A program made the position numbers and the translations under genes. Of a stretch of 46,545 nt of DNA, positions 33,862 through 42,307 are shown in pieces (positions within the stretch are counted from its first letter, which is position 1; the number at the start of each line of letters is the position of its first letter). The stretch comes from JAWLEV01 sp046538105 (GTDB lineage: Bacteria; Chloroflexota; Anaerolineae; UBA1429): positions 1 through 46,545 of the forward strand of contig JBKHJO010000017.1 of NCBI GenBank assembly GCA_046538105.1, in the 5' to 3' direction. A model generated the notes under the pieces. The model was not told the origin of the DNA. It saw only the letters and a list, made by a program, of their open reading frames with translations, and did not search any database.

Positions 33862-33872
33862 ATTTTCCGTGT

Positions 33873-34868
33873 CTATTTTGCGTCCAGCCAGGGCATCATG
33901 TCGCGTAGTTTGCGCCCTACCTTTTCGATCAGGGTATTTTGTTCCCTTTTGCGCATCAGGTTGAAACTGGGACGGCTGGCCTGGTTCTCCAGGATCCAAC
34001 TACGCGCGTAGGTACCATCCTGAACGTCCTCAAGCAGTTTTTGCATCACTTTCCTGGTCTCGTCGGTAACGATCTTGGGACCGGCGGTATAGTCACCGTG
34101 TTCCGCCGTATCGCTCACCGAGTAGCGCATGTAGGACAGACCTCCCTGATAGATGAGGTCGACGATGAGTTTCATCTCGTTCACACACTCAAAGTAGGCG
34201 ATCTCGGGCTGATAACCCGCCTCCACCAGTGTGTCAAAGCCGGCCTTCATCAGGGCCGTGATGCCGCCACAGAGTACCGCCTGCTCGCCAAAGAGATCGG
34301 TCTCTGTCTCCTCTGCAAAGGTCGTCTCGATGACCCCCGCGCGGGTGCAGCCCAGGCCCTTGGCATAGGCCAGGGCTAAATCCGCCGCCTCTCCCGTGGC
34401 GTCCTGATAGACAGCCAACAGACCAGGGACACCTTGTCCCTCGGGAAAGATCTCTCGCACCCTGTGTCCTGGCGCTTTGGGAGCGATCATGGTGACATCC
34501 ACGTTCGCTGGAGGTATGATCTGTCCGTAGTGGATAGAAAATCCGTGGGCGAACATGAGCATGTCTCCCTCGTCCAGGTTGGGGGCGATGGATTCCTGGT
34601 AGATAGCCGGCTGTACGTGATCGGGGGTCAACATCATGATGATATCAGCCTCCGCCGCGGCATCGGCCGACAGTTTGACGTCCAGGCCCGCCTCCTCGGC
34701 CTCAGCCCAGGAACTGCTGCCCCTGTACAGACCAACGCGCACGTCACAGCCGCTATCCCTCAAGTTGAGGGCGTGTGCGTGACCCTGACTGCCGTAGCCG
34801 ATGATGGCGATCTTTTTATCCTTCAAAAGGGAAAGATCGGCGTCCTCGCCATAGTAGATGGTAGCCAT
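33873..34868 (-). CDS. ilvC: Ketol-acid reductoisomerase
   Basis: A 331-residue class I enzyme that isomerises and reduces acetolactate or acetohydroxybutyrate. The Rossmann motif is IIGYGSQGHAHALNLRDSG. The later MMLTPDHVQ, APKAPGH and the metal-binding FGEQAVLCGG and FECVNEMKLIVDLIYQGG are standard. The loop after the second strand (VGLYRGSSSW) indicates NADPH use by analogy with other class I enzymes. I chose ATG 34868, which has GGAGGA 8 nt upstream, over longer frames. It lies between ilvN and cimA. Confidence 0.97.
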   Translation of the reverse strand: MATIYYGEDADLSLLKDKKIAIIGYGSQGHAHALNLRDSGCDVRVGLYRGSSSWAEAEEAGLDVKLSADAAAEADIIMMLTPDHVQPAIYQESIAPNLDEGDMLMFAHGFSIHYGQIIPPANVDVTMIAPKAPGHRVREIFPEGQGVPGLLAVYQDATGEAADLALAYAKGLGCTRAGVIETTFAEETETDLFGEQAVLCGGITALMKAGFDTLVEAGYQPEIAYFECVNEMKLIVDLIYQGGLSYMRYSVSDTAEHGDYTAGPKIVTDETRKVMQKLLEDVQDGTYARSWILENQASRPSFNLMRKREQNTLIEKVGRKLRDMMPWLDAK

Positions 34869-34898
34869 GCTTTTTTCCTCCATATATGCTAATGTGCA

Positions 34899-34925
34899 GG
34901 GCGCTCTCCCCATGAGAGCGTGCCC
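34899..34925 (-). repeat. Hairpin between ilvN and ilvC
   Basis: CGCTCTC and GAGAGCG pair across a 5-nt loop, extended by GGG/CCC after a small bulge. It lies 30 nt before the ilvC start. No T tract follows, so processing or mRNA stability is the likeliest role. Confidence 0.5.
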
Positions 34926-34954
34926 GGTGCGAACGAGATTAAGACCTACATTAT

Positions 34955-35482
34955 CTAATATGCGCCGTTCGTATTCTGCGCGCCACGGGCCATGGCCACT
35001 CGGCCCGTGCGCGTAAGTTCCTTCAAACCAAAGGACCGCAGGATATCGATGAGCGAGTCGACCTTGTCCTCCGTCCCCGTAATCTCCACAGTCATGGAAT
35101 CCTGGGAGACGTCGATAATCTGGGCCCGAAAGATATCCACAAGTTGTTTGATCTCCGCCCGTTTGCCCGAGGGGGCATGAATCTTGATCAACGCCAGTTC
35201 GCGGATCACGGCCTCACGATCATCGATCTCGCTTACCTTGGTCACATCTATCAGCGTGTAGAGTTGTTTGATCACCTGTTCCAGGACGGCATCGTTCGCA
35301 TGTACCACGATGGTCATGCGCGATATGTTGGGCGTCTCGCTGTGCCCCACGGTCAAACTTTCGATGTTATAATTGCGTCTTCGAAAAAGATTCGATACGC
35401 GGCTGAGTACGCCGGGCCTGTCGGCCATCAAGGCGACCAGCGTGCGTCGCGAGTATTCCTCATTTAACGGTATTGCGTTCAT
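34955..35482 (-). CDS. ilvN: Acetolactate synthase small (regulatory) subunit
   Basis: A 175-residue regulatory subunit with an N-terminal ACT domain (RRTLVALMADRPGVLSRVSNLFRRRNYNIESL) that binds valine, and the C-terminal ALS_ss_C domain. The length is that of the longer IlvH type, so both IlvN and IlvH names are used for such proteins. I chose ATG 35482, which has GGAGAGG upstream, over the GTG five codons before. It follows ilvB by 36 nt. Confidence 0.95.
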   Translation of the reverse strand: MNAIPLNEEYSRRTLVALMADRPGVLSRVSNLFRRRNYNIESLTVGHSETPNISRMTIVVHANDAVLEQVIKQLYTLIDVTKVSEIDDREAVIRELALIKIHAPSGKRAEIKQLVDIFRAQIIDVSQDSMTVEITGTEDKVDSLIDILRSFGLKELTRTGRVAMARGAQNTNGAY

Positions 35483-35518
35483 AATTTGCCTCTCCACTAG
35501 ATCCTTTCTTGGCGCCGC

Positions 35519-37201
35519 CTAGTCCTCTAGAGGACGCCGAAGCATGCGATCGATGGGGTTGCCAGTGGGTACGATGGGAAACACGTTATGCTCCTGCTCG
35601 ATATGAAAATCGATGAGCATGGGCCCCTCTGTTGCCCGGGCTTCCTGCAGGGCCTCTACCACTTCTTTTTTTTCTTTGACCGTCCGCCCCGGGATACCAT
35701 AGGCCTGAGCCAACTTGGCGAAATCCGGTCCGACGATGCGAGTTGCCGAGTAGTTCTTCTCAAAAAACAATTCCTGCCACTGGCGAACCATGCCCAGATA
35801 GCCGTTGTTCAGAATGACAATCTTGAGGGGCAGTTCTTCCTGTACCACCGTCGTCAACTCCTGACAGGTCATCTGAAAGCCCCCATCGCCCGCCATCACC
35901 CATACGGGACACTCGGGCCGCCCAATGGCAGCACCGATGGCCGCCGGCAGGGCAAAGCCCATGGTGCCCAGTCCACCCGAGGTGATCAGGCCGCCAAAGC
36001 GCTGATGCATATAGTACTGGGCCTCCCACATCTGATTCTGGCCCACATCGCTGACCATGATGGCCTGCCCATCGGTGAGTTCCCACACGTTGCGCACCAC
36101 GTACTGGGGCTGCAGTTTTTCCGATTCTCTGAGGAGTACATCCCTGGCGCGGCTGCCTTCCCGCTTCTCCTCTATCCAGACGAGCCAGTCTTTGTGGCGG
36201 GCCGGCTGGACGAGGGGCAGGAGATCCTGCAGTACGTTTTTTGCATCTCCCACGATGGGCAGATCCACGGGTATGCGCTTGCCGATCTCGGCCGGCGAGA
36301 TGTCGATGTGGATGATTTTGGCCTTGGGCGCAAATGTCCCCGCGCTGCTGGTGAAGCGATCGTCAAAACGTGCCCCGATATCGACGATCAGATCGGTCTC
36401 CTGCAGCGCGTGATTCACATATGCCTCACCATGCATGCCCCCCATCCCGAGGCACAGTTCGTGGGTCTCGGGTATGGTGCCCTTGCCCAGGAGCGTGGTC
36501 ACGACGGGGATATGCGCCTTTTCGGCCAGGGCGTGCAATTCCTCTTTTGCCCCCGCGACGGTAATACCGCGCCCCGCAAGTAGTAGAGGTCGCTGGGCCT
36601 CGTTGATCATCTCTGCGGCCTGGCGCACCTGACGCGTGTTTCCCTGCAGGTGGGGCTTGTATCCGGGCAGGTTGACGCCATTCGGATATTCGAACTCGGC
36701 CTCAGCCATCTGTACATCCTTGGCAATATCGATGAGGACGGGGCCAGGACGTCCCGTACGGGCGATGTAAAAGGCCTCCTTTATCACACGCGGCATATCA
36801 GCCACGTCGGTCAGAAGATAGTTATGCTTGGTGATGGGCATAGTGATGCCCGTGATGTCAGCCTCCTGAAAAGCATCGGTCCCAAGGGCTGAGGAGGGCA
36901 CCTGGCCTGTGATAGCTACGAGGGGAGAGGAGTCCATATGCGCTGTGGCGATGCCCGTGACCAAATTCGTGGCCCCGGGGCCCGAGGTGGCCATGCATAC
37001 GCCAACCTTACCCGTCGCCCGAGCATAGCCGTCGGCAGCGTGGGCCGCCGCCTGTTCGTGGCGCATGGTCACATGACGGACGGAATAGTTTGGCATCTCA
37101 TGATAGACGGGCATGATAGCCCCGCCCGTGATCCCAAAGACGATCTCCACGCCTTCACGTTCGAAACATTCCCAAAGAATCTGTGATCCATTCAATTTCA
37201 T
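35519..37201 (-). CDS. ilvB: Acetolactate synthase large (catalytic) subunit
   Basis: A 560-residue TPP- and FAD-dependent enzyme making acetolactate or acetohydroxybutyrate. The TPP-activating Glu is E49 in RHEQAAAHAADGYARATGK. The TPP/Mg motif GDGGFQMTCQEL with the NN about 25 residues later (VILNNGYLGMV) is intact. The start ATG has GGAGG about 11 nt and GAGG directly upstream. It sits between ilvD and ilvN, and with IlvN forms the feedback-regulated holoenzyme. Confidence 0.97.
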   Translation of the reverse strand: MKLNGSQILWECFEREGVEIVFGITGGAIMPVYHEMPNYSVRHVTMRHEQAAAHAADGYARATGKVGVCMATSGPGATNLVTGIATAHMDSSPLVAITGQVPSSALGTDAFQEADITGITMPITKHNYLLTDVADMPRVIKEAFYIARTGRPGPVLIDIAKDVQMAEAEFEYPNGVNLPGYKPHLQGNTRQVRQAAEMINEAQRPLLLAGRGITVAGAKEELHALAEKAHIPVVTTLLGKGTIPETHELCLGMGGMHGEAYVNHALQETDLIVDIGARFDDRFTSSAGTFAPKAKIIHIDISPAEIGKRIPVDLPIVGDAKNVLQDLLPLVQPARHKDWLVWIEEKREGSRARDVLLRESEKLQPQYVVRNVWELTDGQAIMVSDVGQNQMWEAQYYMHQRFGGLITSGGLGTMGFALPAAIGAAIGRPECPVWVMAGDGGFQMTCQELTTVVQEELPLKIVILNNGYLGMVRQWQELFFEKNYSATRIVGPDFAKLAQAYGIPGRTVKEKKEVVEALQEARATEGPMLIDFHIEQEHNVFPIVPTGNPIDRMLRRPLED

Positions 37202-37282
37202 CCTCTTTTTCCTCCACTGCTACGACGGCGGATTGGCGACCTCCTCGATGAACACCCAATACATAGCATGCTTATAGATATC

Positions 37283-38965
37283 CTATTCCGCGAACACGGC
37301 CCCCGTGCTCGCCGAGGTAACCATCTGTGCATAACGGCGCAGGTATCCCCTCGTTACATCGGGTTCATAGGAAGGCAGGGTCTCGAGACGCCGTGCGATC
37401 TCTCTTTCTGATACCTCAAGGGTCAGGCGATGTGCCGGGATGTCGATGGAGATATTGTCGCCGTCCTGAACGGCCGCCACGGGCCCCCGTGCCGCGGCCT
37501 CGGGCGAGACATGGCCGATGGCCGCCCCTCGGGTAGCACCTGAAAAACGCCCGTCTGTGATGAGGGCCACGCGATCATCCAATCCCATGCCCGATAGCAG
37601 GGACGTGGGGGTCAGCATCTCACGCATCCCCGGACCGCCCTTGGGGCCCTCGTAACGGATAAAGAGGACATCGCCCTCCTCAAACTCTCGGTTGACAATG
37701 GCCGCTGTAGCCTCCTCTTCCGAATCAAAAACGCGGGCCGCGCCCGTGTGCTGCATCATGCGCGGCGCCACGGCTGCGCTTTTGACCACGGCCCCTTCTG
37801 GGGCAAGGTTGCCGAAGAGGATGGCCAGGCCTCCCGTGGGCGAGTAGGGATCGTCCCCGGACCGCACCACGTCGCGATTTACGAGTGTGTAATCGGGTGC
37901 CCACGGCGAGCCTGGCTCCAGATTCTCCGTCACCGCATTGCCCGTCACCGTGAGCGCATCCCTCTGCAGCAGATCCAGTTCGTCGAGTTCGTGTAGGATG
38001 GCGCCGATACCGCCAGCGTAATATAGATCCTCGATATGCTGATCGCTGGCTGGGGAGAGTTTGCAGAGATGGGGGGTGTTGCTGCTGAAATCGTTGAGGG
38101 CGTGTAGATCAAAATCGATGCCCGCCTCGTGGGCGATGGCCAAGAGATGCAGCACCGAGTTCGTCGATCCGCCCATGGCCATATCGGTGGTGAAAGCGTT
38201 GTGGAAGGCTTTATCGGTGAGGATGTCGCTGGGCCTGATGTCCTCATGCAAAAGATCCATCACCTTCATGCCCGCCATCTGGGCCAGGCCATAGCGCTCG
38301 GAGGCCACGGCTGGTGTCGTGCCATTGCCCGGCAGGGCGATGCCTAACGCTTCGCACATACAACCCATGGTGTTGGCTGTGAACATGCCCGCACACGAAC
38401 CGCAGCCCGGGCAGCAGGCCCGCTCGATGCGCTCTACCTCTTTCTCACTCATCTCGCCCTTTCTCGCTGCACCCACGGCCATAAAGGCGCTGTTCAGATC
38501 AAGGCTTTCCCCGCCCAGTCGGCCGGCCAGCATGGGCCCGCCGGTCACGACGACGACGGGAAGATCCAACCTCGCGGCGGCCATCACCATACCGGGGACG
38601 ATCTTGTCGCAGGAGGGAATGAGCACCAGAGCGTCAAAGGCGTGGCCTTGGGCGACGGTCTCCACCGAATCGGCGATGAGCTCACGCGAGGGCAACGAGT
38701 ACTTCATCCCCCGATGTCCCATGGCGATCCCATCGCAAACGCCGATGGTGTTGGCCTCAAAGGGCGTTCCTCCGGCGCGATAGACCCCCGCCTTGACTGC
38801 CTCGGCGACACGTCGCAGATGGACGTGGCCAGGGATAACCTCATTAAAAGAATTGATAACTCCGACAAAGGGCCTCTGTATATCCTCGTCCGTACATCCC
38901 AAAGCGCGCAAAAGGGAGCGGTGTGGCGCCCGCTCAAGCCCACGTTTGGCGATATCACTTTTCAC
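37283..38965 (-). CDS. ilvD: Dihydroxy-acid dehydratase
   Basis: A 560-residue Fe-S dehydratase acting in Val, Leu and Ile synthesis. Cluster-region cysteines are visible at C77 (GVCDGIAMGH), C119 (IPSCDKIVPGM) and C191 (GCGSCAGMFTANTM). The C-terminal half has the LITDGRFSGATRG motif. I chose the GTG at 38965, which follows GGAGA, because it gives the standard MKSDIAKRGLERAPHRSLL-type N-terminus; the frame stays open upstream without similarity. It is the first enzyme gene of the operon, about 145 nt downstream of the attenuator terminator. Confidence 0.96.
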   Translation of the reverse strand: MKSDIAKRGLERAPHRSLLRALGCTDEDIQRPFVGVINSFNEVIPGHVHLRRVAEAVKAGVYRAGGTPFEANTIGVCDGIAMGHRGMKYSLPSRELIADSVETVAQGHAFDALVLIPSCDKIVPGMVMAAARLDLPVVVVTGGPMLAGRLGGESLDLNSAFMAVGAARKGEMSEKEVERIERACCPGCGSCAGMFTANTMGCMCEALGIALPGNGTTPAVASERYGLAQMAGMKVMDLLHEDIRPSDILTDKAFHNAFTTDMAMGGSTNSVLHLLAIAHEAGIDFDLHALNDFSSNTPHLCKLSPASDQHIEDLYYAGGIGAILHELDELDLLQRDALTVTGNAVTENLEPGSPWAPDYTLVNRDVVRSGDDPYSPTGGLAILFGNLAPEGAVVKSAAVAPRMMQHTGAARVFDSEEEATAAIVNREFEEGDVLFIRYEGPKGGPGMREMLTPTSLLSGMGLDDRVALITDGRFSGATRGAAIGHVSPEAAARGPVAAVQDGDNISIDIPAHRLTLEVSEREIARRLETLPSYEPDVTRGYLRRYAQMVTSASTGAVFAE

Positions 38966-39109
38966 GGCGACTCTCCTCTCAATAGTCAAAAAGATATATC
39001 GGGGATCTAACAGCGAAGGCCATCGTCCATGAGGATGAGCGATCTCATGGGCCACGGCCTCTTTGCTGTTGCGGAGCACTCTTCTCTGAGCACTCTAATC
39101 TGAAAGGGC

Positions 39110-39146
39110 AAACAAAAAACCCCTTCCCGCTTGGGGGTAAGGGGTT
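39110..39146 (-). terminator. Attenuator terminator before ilvD
   Basis: On the minus strand AACCCCTT, an inner CCC/GGG stem and AAGGGGTT form a GC-rich hairpin followed by TTTTG and further T-rich sequence. It lies 27 nt after the leader peptide stop. The 145 nt from here to the ilvD GTG also contain a long-range stem (AACAGC near 39070 with GCTGTT near 39009). Confidence 0.88.
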
Positions 39147-39172
39147 CGAGTCTAAACTGGGATTCTGTAACG

Positions 39173-39277
39173 CTACCGTGCCCCCCTCCCAACCGCTGCT
39201 AGCTCCTCAATAATAACGAGGAGCTCAACTAGAACGAGCAAAACGACGCCAATTGTGAGGAGGTTTATATTAGGCAT
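39173..39277 (-). CDS. ilv operon leader peptide (attenuator)
   Basis: A 34-codon frame, ATG 39277 to TAG 39173-39175. The sequence starts MPNINLLTIGVVLLVLVELL, continues VIIEELAAVGRGAR and ends. It has 8 Leu, 6 Val and 4 Ile, 18 of 34 residues, with runs VVLLVLV and LLVII. The end AAVGRGAR recalls the enterobacterial IlvL tail. A weak AAGGG lies about 10 nt before the ATG. Codons 18-26 overlap an 8-bp hairpin (39201-39208 with 39218-39225), and a G-rich stretch near the stop could pair with the C-rich 5' arm of the terminator. Ribosome stalling at Leu, Val or Ile codons should favour read-through into ilvD. Confidence 0.9.
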   Translation of the reverse strand: MPNINLLTIGVVLLVLVELLVIIEELAAVGRGAR

Positions 39278-39306
39278 GCTTTCTTTACCCTTTTCACACT
39301 GCAAAA

Positions 39307-39335
39307 AGTATAGCATATCTCAGAAGGGCTGTCAA
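39307..39335 (-). promoter_or_regulatory. Strong predicted sigma70 promoter of the ilv/leu operon
   Basis: On the minus strand TTGACA (39330-39335, perfect) and TATACT (39307-39312) are 17 nt apart. The predicted start, near 39300, is about 23 nt before the leader peptide ATG. It is divergent from the gatC promoter. Confidence 0.8.
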
Positions 39336-39372
39336 AACGAGATTTAACCCTGTCGGCCTGTGGTTCTATCAT

Positions 39373-39402
39373 TTGCCGTGTCCATATGCTAGGTGCTATA
39401 AT
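39373..39402 (+). promoter_or_regulatory. Predicted sigma70 promoter for gatC-gatA
   Basis: TTGCCG (39373-39378) and a perfect TATAAT (39397-39402) are 18 nt apart. The transcript would begin about 26 nt before the gatC ATG. Confidence 0.65.
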
Positions 39403-39434
39403 GCGCTCGTTGTCATCGAATGAGGAGATGGTGT

Positions 39435-39722
39435 ATGAAACTGAGCCGAGAAGAGGTCCTGCACATTTCCGAGTTGGCCAAGTTGGGCATCAGCGAGGAG
39501 GAGACCGAGCGCTTTGCCGATCAACTCTCCGATATTCTCGATTACTTTGATATGTTGAGTCGCCTGGATACGTCGGCCATATCTCCGACGGCCCAGGCCA
39601 TCCATATGCGCAACGTCATCCGGCCCGACGAGGTAGAACCTTCCCTCAGTCTTGAGGAGGCGTTGGGTAACGCCCCCGCGCGCGAGGGAAACTTTTTTCG
39701 GGTCGAGCCGATTCTGGAATAG
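39435..39722 (+). CDS. gatC: Asp-tRNA(Asn)/Glu-tRNA(Gln) amidotransferase subunit C
   Basis: A 95-residue GatC subunit that wraps around GatA and stabilises the GatCAB complex. Typical features are LSREEVLHISELAKLGISEEE and LSDILDYFDMLSRLDT in the N-terminal half, and the PAREGNFFRVEPILE end. I chose ATG 39435, which has GAGGAG upstream; a frame five codons longer exists. gatA follows after 63 nt. gatB is not in the window. Confidence 0.95.
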   Translation: MKLSREEVLHISELAKLGISEEETERFADQLSDILDYFDMLSRLDTSAISPTAQAIHMRNVIRPDEVEPSLSLEEALGNAPAREGNFFRVEPILE

Positions 39723-39785
39723 TCCGGAAAGTTTGACATCTTTGTATAATATCTCTGTCGTTTTTTGTTGCCGGAGGCAAGTATC

Positions 39786-41240
39786 TTGAATTTACACGAA
39801 CTGACCATCCATCAGGCCCATCAACTGCTGCGTCAAAAAAAGATATCCTCTGTGGAACTTACAGAGGCTGTTCTGGAACGCATCGAGGTGGTGGAGGATG
39901 ATGTTCGTGCCTATCTCAATCTCACGCCGGATCTAGCCCTGAAAGATGCCGAGGCAGCCGATGCCCGGCGGGGTCACGGAGAGGACCACCCCCTGTTGGG
40001 CATTCCCCTGGCCATCAAGGATGTGCTGAGCACCAAGGACGTGGAGACGACGTGTGGGTCGCGCATTCTCGAGGGCTATATACCGCCCTTTGACGCTACC
40101 TGCGTGGCCAGACTGCGTCGGGCGGGGGCTGTGTTCCTGGGCAAGACGAACACCGACGAATTCGCCATGGGCTCCTCCACCGAGAACTCGGGCTATTTCA
40201 CGACCCATAATCCCTGGGAACTTGCGCGCGTACCCGGGGGCTCCAGCGGAGGGAGCGCCGCCGCCGTGGCCGCCGACGAGTGCATCGCGGCCCTTGGCAC
40301 CGACACGGGAGGGAGTATTCGACAGCCCGCCGCTTTCTGCGGTGTGGCCGGCTTCAAGCCGACCTATGGTCGCGTCTCCCGCTATGGCCTGGTAGCCTTT
40401 GCCTCCTCCCTCGATCAGGCCGGACCCCTGTGTAAGGATGTTCGCGACTGCGCCATCCTCTTGGAGACCATGGCGGGATATGATCCCCAGGATTCCACTT
40501 CCGCCGAACTCGACGTGCCTGACTATACGGAGACGCTACATCCACATCTGGAGGACGTACGGCTGGGCGTGCCCCAGGAGTACTTTGTGAAGGGTATGCA
40601 GCCCGGCGTGGAGGAGATGGTGCGAGCGGCCCTGGAGACGTGGGAGGAATTGGGGGCCGAGATTGTGGAGGTTTCCATGCCGCACACGGAATATGCGTTG
40701 CCTACCTATTATATCATTGCCCCGGCAGAGGCCTCGGCCAACCTGGCCCGTTATGATGGAGTGCGCTATGGCTTCTCACATCCAGAGGCCGAGGATATCT
40801 GGGAGGCCTATCGCAAAACCCGCCAGGAGGGCTTTGGCGCCGAGGTAAAGCGGCGTATCATGCTGGGCACCTATGCCCTCTCCGCTGGCTATTATGACGC
40901 CTATTATCTCAAGGCACAAAAGGCGCGCACCCTCATCAAGGACGACTTTGATCAGGCCTTTGAGACCTGTGACGCCCTCATCGCTCCCACCACGCCGACG
41001 ACGGCCTTTCGCATCGGCGAAAAGACGGACGACCCCCTGCAGATGTATCTGGGGGATGTCTTTACCCTCTCGCTGAACCTGGCAGGTGTGTGCGGTATGT
41101 CCATTCCCTGTGGATTTATTGAAGGGATGCCCGTTGGTCTTCAGGTCTTTGGCGACGCCTATGATGAATCCGCCGTGCTACGTATCGCCTACGCGTATGA
41201 GCAGGCTACGGACTGGCATATGCGCCAGCCCCCCATCTAG
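39786..41240 (+). CDS. gatA: Asp-tRNA(Asn)/Glu-tRNA(Gln) amidotransferase subunit A
   Basis: A 484-residue amidase-signature enzyme that releases ammonia from glutamine for transamidation of mischarged tRNA. The Lys-cisSer-Ser triad is K78 (GIPLAIKDV), S153 (PGGSSGGSAAAVAA) and S177 (TDTGGSIRQPAAFCG). Length is normal. The start is TTG at 39786, with GGAGG 8 nt upstream; no ATG gives a proper N-terminus. It is co-transcribed with gatC. Its presence suggests that tRNA-Gln and/or tRNA-Asn are charged indirectly in this organism. Confidence 0.96.
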   Translation: MNLHELTIHQAHQLLRQKKISSVELTEAVLERIEVVEDDVRAYLNLTPDLALKDAEAADARRGHGEDHPLLGIPLAIKDVLSTKDVETTCGSRILEGYIPPFDATCVARLRRAGAVFLGKTNTDEFAMGSSTENSGYFTTHNPWELARVPGGSSGGSAAAVAADECIAALGTDTGGSIRQPAAFCGVAGFKPTYGRVSRYGLVAFASSLDQAGPLCKDVRDCAILLETMAGYDPQDSTSAELDVPDYTETLHPHLEDVRLGVPQEYFVKGMQPGVEEMVRAALETWEELGAEIVEVSMPHTEYALPTYYIIAPAEASANLARYDGVRYGFSHPEAEDIWEAYRKTRQEGFGAEVKRRIMLGTYALSAGYYDAYYLKAQKARTLIKDDFDQAFETCDALIAPTTPTTAFRIGEKTDDPLQMYLGDVFTLSLNLAGVCGMSIPCGFIEGMPVGLQVFGDAYDESAVLRIAYAYEQATDWHMRQPPI

Positions 41241-41309
41241 CGCGCTCGAAGAGAACTTGTTGACAGGCCACCATCTGTTGGCTCTATGAAAAGGGAGGTT
41301 CGGTTGACA

Positions 41310-42284
41310 ATGAAGGTCATCATTCCCCTGGCAGGATTCGGTACCCGCTTGCGCCCCCATACCTGGTCCAGGCCAAAGCCGCTGGTGAACGTCGCCGGCA
41401 AGCCCGTCCTTGGCCACATCCTGGACATGTTTGAAGAGATGGGTATCCAGGATGTGGTCTTTATTATTGGTTGGCTGGGTGATCAGATTCAGGAGTATGT
41501 ACAATCCAACTATGATTTCGAGGCCCATTACGTGGTGCAGAAAGAACTCAAAGGGCAGGCCCACGCCATCTATCTGGCCAGAGAGCACCTCGAGGGGCCC
41601 TGTCTCATCGCCTTTGTGGATACCCTCTTTGAGGCCGACCTCTCGGGACTTTCGGTGGATGCCGACGGCGTCCTCTTTGTACAGGAGGTGGATGATCCAC
41701 GCCGCTTTGGCGTCATCGTTGAGGAGGGCGACCGCGTCGTGCAACTCATCGAAAAGCCAGAAGGGTTTGAACACCGCAAGGCCATGATCGGCGTTTACTA
41801 TGTTCAAGAGGGTGCCCGGTTGGTTGACGCCATCGAACATCTCCTCACCCATGATATGCAAACCAAGGGCGAGTATTATCTCGCCGACGCTTTCCAGATC
41901 ATGATCGATCGCGGCGCCAGGATCATCAGTCGGCCGGTTTCTGTGTGGGAGGATTGTGGCAAGCCGGAGACGGTGCTGCAGACCAACCGCTATCTCCTGG
42001 AGCATGGTCATACCCAAGAGATCGAGACAAAGAATAGTGTATTGGTACCCCCTGTGCATGTCGCCAGGAGCGCAAAGGTCGAAAATGCCGTGGTGGGGCC
42101 CTATGTCACGGTGGGCGAGGACGTGTGCATTACGAATGCCATCCTTTGCAATGTCATCGTGGAGGATGGATCGCGAATAGATAATGTTATTCTTGAGAAT
42201 TCCCTCATCGCCCGCCGTGCTTCTATCGTGGGCCCGATTCACCAGCTGAACGTGGGGGATGATAACAGGATCGACCTCAGCTGA
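41310..42284 (+). CDS. Sugar-phosphate nucleotidyltransferase with left-handed beta-helix tail
   Basis: A 324-residue protein. The N-terminal nucleotidyltransferase domain starts MKVIIPLAGFGTRLRPHTWSRPKPLV, the nucleotide-binding signature of RmlA/GlmU/UGP-type enzymes. ECGKPETVL-type sequence (here EDCGKPETVLQTNRYLLE) closes that domain. Residues from about 245 have hexapeptide-like repeats (SAKVENAVVGPYVTVGEDVCITNAIL), a short left-handed beta-helix. The precise sugar and nucleotide cannot be read; glucose-1-phosphate thymidylyltransferase-like is the nearest description. I chose ATG 41310; a TTG two codons earlier is closer to the ribosome site and is an alternative. Confidence 0.85.
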   Translation: MKVIIPLAGFGTRLRPHTWSRPKPLVNVAGKPVLGHILDMFEEMGIQDVVFIIGWLGDQIQEYVQSNYDFEAHYVVQKELKGQAHAIYLAREHLEGPCLIAFVDTLFEADLSGLSVDADGVLFVQEVDDPRRFGVIVEEGDRVVQLIEKPEGFEHRKAMIGVYYVQEGARLVDAIEHLLTHDMQTKGEYYLADAFQIMIDRGARIISRPVSVWEDCGKPETVLQTNRYLLEHGHTQEIETKNSVLVPPVHVARSAKVENAVVGPYVTVGEDVCITNAILCNVIVEDGSRIDNVILENSLIARRASIVGPIHQLNVGDDNRIDLS

Positions 42285-42307
42285 TTTTAGGAAGAGGAGT
42301 CTAGCGC

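Noticed and set aside
39733..39750. TTGACA and TATAAT in the gatC-gatA gap, looking like a consensus promoter
   Set aside because: The two hexamers are only 6 nt apart, so they cannot be used together by sigma70.
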